In this document: piece after piece, positions 51,601 through 58,398 of the stretch
Position numbering within the stretch: position 1 is the first letter of the stretch
Layout of the letters: every line of letters starts with the position of its first letter
NCBI GenBank assembly: GCA_045538535.1
Contig: JAZSRN010000045.1
Coordinates: 1-64,000, forward strand
Source: RUG14219 sp045538535
GTDB lineage: Bacteria > Cyanobacteriota > Vampirovibrionia > Gastranaerophilales > Gastranaerophilaceae
Direction: 5' to 3'
DNA: 64,000 nt
The notes under the pieces: generated by a model
The model's input: the letters and a program-made list of their open reading frames with translations, nothing else
Database searches by the model: none
Told to the model about the DNA's origin: nothing
Program-made: the position numbers and the translations under genes

Positions 51601-51744
51601 ATAGAAATTGAGGATATAAAAATCTTAATTAACGAAACATACAATAAAATTAACAATTTTGAATTTAACCCAATTAAAGAGGATACACAAGGAAAATGTA
51701 AATATTGCGCATATAAACAACTTTGCAAGCTTGATATTTTGTAA
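48673..51744 (+). CDS. UvrD/AddA-like helicase fused to a Fe-S PD-(D/E)XK nuclease
   Basis: 1023 residues. SF1A helicase motifs: G-P-G-T-G-K-T (32-38), V-D-E-Y-Q-D-T (about 275), G-D-D-D-Q-I-I-Y, T-Y-H-G-S-K-G-R-E-F (about 636) and V-G-I-T-R-A-K. The C-terminal third is a PD-(D/E)XK nuclease: L-S-P-S-R-L-N-D-Y-L-D-C-P-R, I-T-G-K-I-D-R-I-E, Y-D-Y-K-T-G. Cys at L-D-C-P and C-K-Y-C...L-C frame an iron-sulphur cluster as in AddB/Cas4. It probably resects DNA ends as a RecBCD/AddAB-type single protein. No addB partner is visible. RBS AAAGGA. Confidence 0.88.
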   Translation: METVTKPKITPNEKQQEAINILKGQVMLLAGPGTGKTFTVINRIEKMLNEGITPSSILCLTFSDAAAGEMKQRLISKMGVIASAVRVYTYHSFCHDIIKSFPTQFSLGINVKLINDTEKIAIMKECIDDANLEHFVAQRGDKYFHTKNFITYIEKLKLKRTNKDEYLSCIESNPSLMPRLRELEAEIYEREKAGNTKNKGRYDEIEKIKINIEKAKELWLLYELYSNKMIDKNLIDFSDMINFVLTAFEEDSAFLAEVSNQYKYFLVDEYQDTNDLQNNIIFNLLNGNNEKNIFVVGDDDQIIYGFQGAKSDNIENFLTHYPNTKVICLEENNRSTQSILDFSYEVIKQDLERLENNEKFSKYNICKRLTAKNPKITVQDKKIKRIQFGNSLQEFNYIVEDIKNIVNSDICPKKNQEEKDLSQIAIISKKRSELQTFAELLKGKNIPYQLDEGKSIFAIRSSILIYFYIKALNNHLLASDKLFGLMISEPFKIDLEDYNKILNEQRIARKNAPTDFISLMKTLQNWKNPQKIQEFLQTFENLKTYSNTNTLRNTIVEIINRTGILEYFCKTENNRHENLMGIKKFIDEASNFSDVDTTITLSDFVQYLDECLLNEIDINVDKNNTIQNAIQLTTYHGSKGREFEHVYLPNLISKNWEDFRMPGEYNLITDNTLTKEEQSRIKDSELLKLLFVGITRAKHSLMLSFADMDNGKPLQITKYLSAFTNYDFDNKQIQYNEEDFTKEFFRSISRDVFDNQKAFRSEIEQRVKQIVLSPSRLNDYLDCPRKFFYVKVLNIDVEEADWDYANYGSLMHLILENAVKIAKQTSVYPNLENMLDEFRKGLDNIRFTSLAMKEKFEKLGENALRNYYPIFIQTPPENIIDTEYSFDGVSIDEHFITGKIDRIEVNKDGTYELYDYKTGQPVSEKQVAIGGTKENYYNQLCFYKYAFEKATGNKVSRVGLIYVENPGKNVYKKLDNIEIEDIKILINETYNKINNFEFNPIKEDTQGKCKYCAYKQLCKLDIL

Positions 51745-51855
51745 CATTTTTTGTCACAATTGTAAAAAATAACCATTTAAATAACAACAAATAATTTGTT
51801 TGCGTTATTGTATGTACAGTTATCACATACATTTACTCTTGAGAAGGAAATAAAA

Positions 51856-52227
51856 ATGGAAATTAGAAAAATTCAAAACACCCAAACATCTTTTACCGCG
51901 TTACGTTTAGGGGGTGATTTGTCTAGTGAAGTTCAATACGCAATTACAAAGTCTCGTGCTTTCCAAAAATTTGGACAAAAATATGATGCCTATATTGGAG
52001 GTGCATTACTACAATCTACAAGTGGCCATATGCCGCATCCAGCTTTAATGATTTCTGATATTCGTCCGACAAATCCATTTACAAAGCTAATTAATTATTT
52101 TAGAAATAAAGGTCATAAACCAGATAATTTCATATATTTTAGTACTCGTGGATATGAGGAAAGTGATTTAATTAATAAAATTAACAAAGTTTCCGAAAAT
52201 CATTTGCTAAAGAAATTAGAAGTATAA
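51856..52227 (+). CDS. Hypothetical protein with tag-like N-terminus
   Basis: 123 residues from ATG 51856 (GAGAAGGA upstream); the longer frame starts far upstream without support. T-Q-T-S-F-T-A (F13) is the tag-like motif. The rest is a small mixed domain with no membrane segment. No family recognised. Confidence 0.65.
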   Translation: MEIRKIQNTQTSFTALRLGGDLSSEVQYAITKSRAFQKFGQKYDAYIGGALLQSTSGHMPHPALMISDIRPTNPFTKLINYFRNKGHKPDNFIYFSTRGYEESDLINKINKVSENHLLKKLEV

Positions 52228-52254
52228 AACGAGGTTAAAACCTCGTTTTTTTTA
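52226..52254 (+). terminator. Intrinsic terminator
   Basis: AAAACGAGGT (52226-52235) with ACCTCGTTTT (52240-52249), loop TAAA, T-run after. The stop codon lies in its first bases. Confidence 0.92.
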
Positions 52255-52289
52255 AAAAAGCGTTGTTTTCTTTTAAATTTTGGGTATGA

Positions 52290-52295
52290 TATAAT
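52290..52295 (+). promoter_or_regulatory. Extended -10 promoter
   Basis: TATAAT (52290-52295) preceded by TGA, 23 nt before the ATG at 52319. The -35 is poor. Confidence 0.4.
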
Positions 52296-52318
52296 TATAA
52301 AGAGAAAACGGTAAAATT

Positions 52319-53125
52319 ATGAAGTCACTAAAAGAAATTTCAATTGAATCAAAAATTTTACGCAGATTGGAACAACATCCGCTTTGTTTGGAGTTGGTCA
52401 ACTACCTATTTGCAGATGAAGAGTTGCAAGAAATGCAAGAATATGCAAACAATGTTTCAATCAAACGCCTTGGATTTAATGACCATGGGCCGGTTCACAT
52501 GCGCCAAGTTGCGGGTAATTCAATAAAAATGTTAAACATTTTGCGTGATTGCGGCATAAAAACATCACTTGAAGAAGAGGAAATCGGAACTTTTGATGAC
52601 AGCATGTGTGCGGTTATTATCGCAAGTTTAATGCACGATTTAGGCATGATGATTGGTCGTCAAGGACACGAAGAAATGTCCGCAATTCTTGCTCAGCCAA
52701 TTATTGATAGAGTGTTAAAACACATTTTACCTAATGATTTAAAACGACGCGTTATTATCAAATCGTTAGCCACAGAAGCAATAGTTGGCCACATGTCATC
52801 ACGCAAAATTCACTCGATAGAAGCCGGAATTATTCTTATTGCAGACGGCTGCGACATGACAAAAGGACGTGCTCGTATTCCTATGGCAATCAATACAACT
52901 CCACGTGTTGGTGATATTCATAAATATTCAGCTAACGCAATCAAACGTATTGGAATTCATCATGGACAACGAAAACCAATTAAAATAGATATCGAAATGT
53001 CTGGTGACGTCGGTTTCTTCCAAATTGAAGAAGTATTATTGACAAAAATAGATTCAAGTCCGGCAAAGCAGTTTGTTGAATTATATGCAGGTGTTGAAGG
53101 CGAAGAAAGAAAATGTTACTTGTAA
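52319..53125 (+). CDS. HD-domain phosphohydrolase
   Basis: 268 residues. HD motif set: N-D-H-G-P-V-H (59-65), the H-D pair in L-M-H-D-L-G-M-M-I-G (about 103), G-H-E-E near 115 and a distal D in D-G-C-D-M-T. A phosphohydrolase of nucleotides or a similar substrate is expected. The substrate is not readable. First gene of a run with an Lrp-type regulator (16-nt gap) and an aminotransferase. Confidence 0.82.
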   Translation: MKSLKEISIESKILRRLEQHPLCLELVNYLFADEELQEMQEYANNVSIKRLGFNDHGPVHMRQVAGNSIKMLNILRDCGIKTSLEEEEIGTFDDSMCAVIIASLMHDLGMMIGRQGHEEMSAILAQPIIDRVLKHILPNDLKRRVIIKSLATEAIVGHMSSRKIHSIEAGIILIADGCDMTKGRARIPMAINTTPRVGDIHKYSANAIKRIGIHHGQRKPIKIDIEMSGDVGFFQIEEVLLTKIDSSPAKQFVELYAGVEGEERKCYL

Positions 53126-53141
53126 AAAAAACGGAGAAATA

Positions 53142-53624
53142 ATGAGAGAGGAATTACTTAATATAATCGAAAAAAACAGCAGAATTGACTTAAAAGAACT
53201 TGCTGCAATGTTAAATGTCAGCGAAGTTGATATCGTTAACGAACTTGAATATTTAGAAAAAGAAGGAATTATTTGCGGTTACCATACCTTAATTGACTGG
53301 GAAAAAACATCAAAAGAAAAGGTACACGCATTGATTGAAGTTCGTGTAACACCACAAAGAGGGCGCGGTTTTGATAATTTGGCTGAAAGAATATATAATT
53401 ATCCCGAAGTTAACTCTGTTTACCTTATTTCAGGTGGATTTGATTTGTTAGTAACATTAGAAGAAGATTCTCTGAAAGATATTGCACGATTTGTTTCGGA
53501 AAAATTATCGACAATGGATAGCATTTTAAGCACTTCAACACATTTTATTTTAAAAAAATATAAGGATCACGGCACTGTTTTAACAAAAAAAGAAGAAGAT
53601 AAAAGAGAGGTTATAACTCCGTGA
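53142..53624 (+). CDS. AsnC/Lrp-family regulator
   Basis: 160 residues from ATG 53142, GGAGAA 5 nt upstream. N-terminal winged HTH (I-D-L-K-E-L-A-A-M-L-N-V-S-E-V-D-I) with E-G-I-I-C-G-Y, then a RAM ligand-binding domain (A-L-I-E-V-R-V-T-P, S-V-Y-L-I-S-G-G-F-D-L). Lrp proteins sense amino acids. The gene overlaps the aminotransferase start by 4 nt (GTGA), so it probably controls or senses that pathway. Confidence 0.9.
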   Translation: MREELLNIIEKNSRIDLKELAAMLNVSEVDIVNELEYLEKEGIICGYHTLIDWEKTSKEKVHALIEVRVTPQRGRGFDNLAERIYNYPEVNSVYLISGGFDLLVTLEEDSLKDIARFVSEKLSTMDSILSTSTHFILKKYKDHGTVLTKKEEDKREVITP

Positions 53625-54796
53625 AAAAATTTTTAGCAAAAAGTGTTGTAGATATAAAACCCTCTGGTATAAGAAAGTTTTTTGATATTGTAAGTGAAAT
53701 GAAGGATGCGATTTCACTTGGTGTTGGAGAACCGGACTTTGATACTCCTTGGCATATTAGAGAAGAGGGGATTTATTCTCTTGAAAAAGGGCGCACTTTT
53801 TACACATCTAATGCAGGTTTGAAAGATTTAAAAATCGAAATAAGTAACTACATTAAACGTACACAAAATGTATTATACAACCCAAATGATGAAATTTTAG
53901 TTACTGTAGGTGGTTCTGAGGCGATTGATATAGGTTTTCGAGCATTGTTAAACCCAGACGATGAAGTTCTTATCCCGCAGCCTAGTTATGTTTCTTATGA
54001 GCCTTGTGCGGTTCTTGCGGGAGGAAAGCCGGTCATTATAAATTTAAAAGCTGAAAATGAATTTCGTTTAACCGCAGATGAATTACGTAATGCAATAACT
54101 CCAAAAACAAAAATACTTGTTTTGCCGTTTCCTAACAACCCAACCGGTTCGATTATGGAACGCAAAGATTTAGAAGAAATCGCAAAAGTGGTTATTGAAA
54201 AAGATATTCTCGTGATGTCTGATGAAATATATGCCGCTCTAACCTACAAAAATAAACACGTTTCAATCGTTGAAATTGAAGGTATGAAAGAGCGCACAAT
54301 TTTAATTAATGGATTTTCAAAAGCTTATGCAATGACTGGATGGCGCTTAGGATATGCTTGTGGCCCCAAAGAAATAATCCAACAAATGACAAAAATTCAT
54401 CAATTCGCGATTATGTGTGCGCCTACAACAAGTCAATATGCGGCAATTGAGGCTCTTAAAAACGGTGATAATGATGTTGAAGAAATGAAAACATCATACA
54501 ATCAAAGACGACGTTATTTATTGCATAGGTTTAAAGAAATGGGCTTAGAATGTTTTGAACCTTTTGGCGCATTTTATGTATTTCCTTGTATTAAAGAATT
54601 CGGGATGACAAGTGAAGAATTTGCAACAAAATTTTTAACCGAAGAAAAAGTAGCAACCGTTCCGGGTACTGCATTTGGGCAAAGCGGTGAAGGCTATTTA
54701 AGAATATCTTATGCTTACTCACTCGATACTCTAAAAATTGCGATGGAAAAGTTAGAACATTTTATCAAAAAATTGCGTCAAAACAAAGATAACTAA
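53621..54796 (+). CDS. Class I/II PLP-dependent aminotransferase
   Basis: 391 residues with a GTG start overlapping the Lrp gene stop. Fold-type I aminotransferase: G-V-G-E-P-D-F-D-T-P near 34, G-G-S-E-A-I-D near 93, P-N-N-P-T-G near 171, the D of M-S-D-E-I-Y, and the PLP lysine in N-G-F-S-K-A-Y-A-M-T-G-W-R-L-G-Y near 232. It is closest in style to aspartate/aromatic (PatA or DapC-like) enzymes. It should act on amino acids, with Lrp-type control; specificity is open. Confidence 0.88.
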   Translation: MKKFLAKSVVDIKPSGIRKFFDIVSEMKDAISLGVGEPDFDTPWHIREEGIYSLEKGRTFYTSNAGLKDLKIEISNYIKRTQNVLYNPNDEILVTVGGSEAIDIGFRALLNPDDEVLIPQPSYVSYEPCAVLAGGKPVIINLKAENEFRLTADELRNAITPKTKILVLPFPNNPTGSIMERKDLEEIAKVVIEKDILVMSDEIYAALTYKNKHVSIVEIEGMKERTILINGFSKAYAMTGWRLGYACGPKEIIQQMTKIHQFAIMCAPTTSQYAAIEALKNGDNDVEEMKTSYNQRRRYLLHRFKEMGLECFEPFGAFYVFPCIKEFGMTSEEFATKFLTEEKVATVPGTAFGQSGEGYLRISYAYSLDTLKIAMEKLEHFIKKLRQNKDN

Positions 54797-55438
54797 TTAT
54801 ATATTAAAACTTTTTCTTGAGCCTTCTTCGTGATACAAACCACCACCGCAAATCGTTTCAACTACTTTTAGTACAAATTCACGTGGGGCGTCAACTTGGT
54901 TTAGGTAAAATTCACGGTTTGGTAAGTGTTTTATTTTCATGATGGAATTTTGATTTTGTTCTGCCGGAACGTATAAGGACGCGACTTCATTATCAAGAAG
55001 TCTAACCATTTCTTCATCATGGTTTTTAACACCGTGCATAATCTCATTGTAATTACCTTTAATTGCCATAATTCTACCGGCAAAAAGATGCAAGTTTTTT
55101 TCACGATACAATGCTTGAGGCTGATGATTACAACGAGTTGTAAAACTCATTTTATGCCATAATATATTAACCACTACAACCGTTTTTTGTACATCAGTAT
55201 CTACATATATATTCTGAGTTGTAATTCCTCTGGAAGAAAACGATTCTTTCAAGGTTTCAACCACCGCTTGCAAATTATCAATCATGCCTAAAAATATTTC
55301 GTTTGTATTGATATTTGCATGCTGATAATCCAAAAACTGTTTGTACATGTGCGTCGATACCAAACCTATACGCTCTTGTATTAATGCGTTTCTGGCTGAT
55401 GTTTCAGAATTATCAAAACTTTCGTAGTTATTTAACAA
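54797..55438 (-). CDS. Hypothetical soluble protein
   Basis: 213 residues with a TTG start at 55438, supported by AAAGGA 7 nt upstream. No membrane segment or signal peptide. Conserved-looking pieces are N-I-L-W-H-K-M-S-F and C-G-G-G-L-Y-H-E-E-G-S-R-K-S near the end; three Cys/His clusters are not a recognisable metal site. It abuts the convergent aminotransferase gene (0-nt gap). Confidence 0.6.
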   Translation of the reverse strand: MLNNYESFDNSETSARNALIQERIGLVSTHMYKQFLDYQHANINTNEIFLGMIDNLQAVVETLKESFSSRGITTQNIYVDTDVQKTVVVVNILWHKMSFTTRCNHQPQALYREKNLHLFAGRIMAIKGNYNEIMHGVKNHDEEMVRLLDNEVASLYVPAEQNQNSIMKIKHLPNREFYLNQVDAPREFVLKVVETICGGGLYHEEGSRKSFNI

Positions 55439-55558
55439 TTTCGCATCCTTTATTTTCTATCATATTTTACTAATAAACATGAACTACTGTAAAGATTATA
55501 TTATTTTTTTTTACATTTTGGAATAGTTATAAAGATTTATTTATTTTTTATAAAAGTT

Positions 55559-55587
55559 GAAGGCGGTGCCAGACCGGCACCGCCTTC
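55559..55587 (-). terminator. Terminator of fabI
   Basis: GAAGGCGGTGCC (55559-55570) pairs with GGCACCGCCTTC (55576-55587), followed on the minus strand by an AACTTTTAT tract. Confidence 0.8.
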
Positions 55588-55602
55588 ACATAATTTAAAA
55601 AA

Positions 55603-56412
55603 CTACTGCGCGATTGAATCTGAAATAACTTGCATTTCATCTAAAGATGCATAAACCGCATGGCAACCACAATCAACATACAAAATTTGACCGGTTGTAC
55701 CAGATGATAAATCGGATGCTAAATACAATCCGGCTTTACCAACATCTTCTAATGAAACATTACGTTTTAACGGAGCTTTAACAACCGCAGCTTTTAACAT
55801 CTTGTCAAAACCAGAAATACCTTTTGCTGCAAGAGTTTTAACCGCACCGGCAGAAATACAATTTACACGTACACCTTTTTCTCCAAGATCAGCAGCCAAA
55901 TATCTCATTGATGCTTCTAGTGCAGCCTTTGCAACACCCATAATATTATAATTTGCAACTACATACTCAGAACCTAAATATGTCAAAGCAAAGATTGAAC
56001 CACCTTCGTTCATAATAGGTTCTGCATGGCGACACATTGAAACTAATGAATAAGAACTTACACCCATCGCCAAATCCCAACCGGCGTGCGAAGTATCAAT
56101 AAATCTTCCTTGTAAATCTTCTTTTGCCGCAAATGCAACTGCGTGAACAACAAAATCCAATTTTCCATAGATTTTTTCGCACTCTTCAAATACAGCTTTA
56201 ACTTCATCTTCTTTGGTAACATCACAACTCATAATAAGTTTTGAATTCATACCTTCTGCCAAAGGGCGTACGCGTTTTTCCATAACTTCACCGGCATAAG
56301 TGAACGCAATATCTGCACCTGCCTCAAATAATTGTTTAGCAATTGCATAAGCAATACCGTGTGTGTTAGAAACACCAAAAATAATCCCTTTTTTACCTTC
56401 CATTAATTTCAT
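55603..56412 (-). CDS. fabI: Enoyl-[acyl-carrier-protein] reductase (NADH), FabI
   Basis: 269 residues, SDR fold. G-V-S-N-T-H-G-I-A near 14-22 binds NADH. The catalytic Tyr-x6-Lys is Y-N-I-M-G-V-A-K near 157-164, the FabI spacing rather than Y-x3-K. S-A-G-A-V-K-T-L-A-A-K-G-I matches the substrate-binding helix. It reduces the last double bond of each fatty acid cycle. RBS GGGAGAA. Monocistronic. Confidence 0.97.
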   Translation of the reverse strand: MKLMEGKKGIIFGVSNTHGIAYAIAKQLFEAGADIAFTYAGEVMEKRVRPLAEGMNSKLIMSCDVTKEDEVKAVFEECEKIYGKLDFVVHAVAFAAKEDLQGRFIDTSHAGWDLAMGVSSYSLVSMCRHAEPIMNEGGSIFALTYLGSEYVVANYNIMGVAKAALEASMRYLAADLGEKGVRVNCISAGAVKTLAAKGISGFDKMLKAAVVKAPLKRNVSLEDVGKAGLYLASDLSSGTTGQILYVDCGCHAVYASLDEMQVISDSIAQ

Positions 56413-56591
56413 ATTATTCTCCCTCTTATTTTAATCTAGATACAAATTAATTTTATCAAAAATATATTTTTTACGCAAATTATTTCCTCAAATGTAAATA
56501 TTAACAATTGTAACGAAACTTAAACATACTGAAATCAAGGCTTTTCGAAATTTTTTATACATATAAGAGAGTATAACAGGAGAGCTTTGCA

Positions 56592-58325
56592 TTGACTATT
56601 AACAATGTCAACAGTATGAATAAAGCCGATTTGGTCAAACTAGCATTGGCCAAAAAGAATGGTGGAAACGTACAAAACGCAAAACCACTTCATTTAACGA
56701 TGCAAGGTTCTATTTTTTCTGCACCGACACTTCAAAAACCTCAGAACGTTATAAGTCAAAACGTTAACAAATCAATTACTGATTTAAGCCAAAATAAAGG
56801 TTTAGTAAAAAACGATTCTAAATCCACGACTAGTCCAGCGCCTACGTCGGTATCATCTGGCAAAGCCGCAGCTAATGAAGGTGATGCATTAAATGATAAA
56901 CTTCAGAATATAAATACTCAAACCAACAAAAATAACCAACTTGTAACAAAGTTTGATAAAGATTCTCAAAAACTTCAAAAACAACTAAAAAAAGACGATA
57001 GCACTTTTAAAAAACAAATGCAGAAAGAGCAAAAAACATTTACTCTTTCGCAAAAACAAATAACTGCTGCTGCCGGCGAAATCGAAAAAAATGATGCTGA
57101 ATTGCTAACACTTCATTCTGAACTCGAAACCTTAACTGCTGGTGATAACACAGGTGTAGGTTCAACAAGTGCATTTTCTTTGAAGTTGGGTTCAGCAGTG
57201 CAAGAAGAACCAAGCTCAAACCCTAATGCTGATAGAATTAAAGATTTACAAACAAGAATCAATTCAAAAAATACACTTAGTCAAACCTACGGTAATCAAA
57301 TAATTACCCTACAAAAAACCTCATCTCGTTCAATGGCAAAAATGGACAAAATGAGCAAACAGCATATTAAGACACAGACCTTAACCAGTAAAAATATTCA
57401 AAACAACCAAGAACAAACAAGTGGAGTTATCAAAGCTGCTGAAAAAGCAGACCAAATTGCACAATTAGTTCAAATGACGGGGCAAACACTTGATATGGCT
57501 GGTAAAGGTCTTGTTGCATTGGGCTCAGTAATGGTAACTGGTGGTCAAGCTTTAATTGCTGCCGGTTCTATTATGCAAAAAGTCGGTAAAGTTAGTATGA
57601 TGGTTGGTCAATACGGATCTTGTGCCGCAAACTTAACAAAAACTGCGGCCTTCGCCGCTGAAGGTAACTTGAAAGGTGCATTAATGAGTGCTGCATCTGC
57701 AATTCAATCCGGTGCGGCGGCAGCAAAATCAACTAAAAACCTCAAGGGTGATCTTAAAGCCATAAATGCTGAAGCCCAAAATGCCACCGCAAAAGTTGAT
57801 GCATTGAAAGAAGCTAAAGCTGAAGTAAAAGCTAATGGTGCAATTGATGGAATGAGCAAAAAACAATCGACAAAAGCTATGCAAGCAGAAATTCTTGAAG
57901 GTAAATCCGCTGCAGAAGCAAGAACTAATGTAACAGCAGATTTCCAAGCCGAACAAGCAAAAGTCGATAGTACAATGACTGAAGCATTGGAGGCAAAAGG
58001 TAAAACGATAAAAAATGCTGATAAATTCCAGAAAAAAGTAAACAAGCAAGCTGCTAAAAATGTTGCCTCAGGTGCTAAAGAAAATGTTTCAAACTATGGA
58101 CAAGCCGCGACAAAAACCGCCAGCAAAACAAAAGGTGGATTTATGGATAAATTGAATAAATTTGCAGGAGGTTTGACAGCATTAGCATCACAATTGCCAG
58201 ATTCAACTCCAACCTCAAACCAAGGTTCCGGTTTTGTTTATAGACACAAACTTAGCCCTCAAGCACAAAGAATTATTCAACAAAACCAAAATAGAAGGGC
58301 TGCTTTAAGAGCTAGAGGTTTCTAA
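56592..58325 (+). CDS. Coiled-coil/glycine-zipper protein, unknown function
   Basis: 577 residues. TTG start at 56592 with AGGAGAG 7 nt upstream; no ATG nearby has an RBS. The N-terminal ~90 residues are Asn/Gln/Ser-rich and disordered. A coiled coil (about 110-290) follows with repeated K-Q-M-Q-K-E-Q-K. Then comes a long Gly/Ala/Met-rich amphipathic hydrophobic block (about 300-370: L-V-A-L-G-S-V-M-V-T-G-G-Q-A-L-I-A-A-G-S). The tail is Ala/Lys-rich. This resembles the layout of type III translocators or other pore-forming exported proteins, but there is no signal peptide and no secretion gene nearby. No family assigned. Confidence 0.65.
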   Translation: MTINNVNSMNKADLVKLALAKKNGGNVQNAKPLHLTMQGSIFSAPTLQKPQNVISQNVNKSITDLSQNKGLVKNDSKSTTSPAPTSVSSGKAAANEGDALNDKLQNINTQTNKNNQLVTKFDKDSQKLQKQLKKDDSTFKKQMQKEQKTFTLSQKQITAAAGEIEKNDAELLTLHSELETLTAGDNTGVGSTSAFSLKLGSAVQEEPSSNPNADRIKDLQTRINSKNTLSQTYGNQIITLQKTSSRSMAKMDKMSKQHIKTQTLTSKNIQNNQEQTSGVIKAAEKADQIAQLVQMTGQTLDMAGKGLVALGSVMVTGGQALIAAGSIMQKVGKVSMMVGQYGSCAANLTKTAAFAAEGNLKGALMSAASAIQSGAAAAKSTKNLKGDLKAINAEAQNATAKVDALKEAKAEVKANGAIDGMSKKQSTKAMQAEILEGKSAAEARTNVTADFQAEQAKVDSTMTEALEAKGKTIKNADKFQKKVNKQAAKNVASGAKENVSNYGQAATKTASKTKGGFMDKLNKFAGGLTALASQLPDSTPTSNQGSGFVYRHKLSPQAQRIIQQNQNRRAALRARGF

Positions 58326-58346
58326 TATATTACCTTCGTTTAATGT

Positions 58347-58386
58347 AAAAAAGACACGGAATATAATTAAACCGTGTCTTTTGTTC
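58347..58386. terminator. Bidirectional terminator
   Basis: AAAAGACACGG near 58349-58359 pairs with CCGTGTCTTTT (58372-58382), between convergent genes. Confidence 0.85.
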
Positions 58387-58398
58387 TATATGTCGTGT

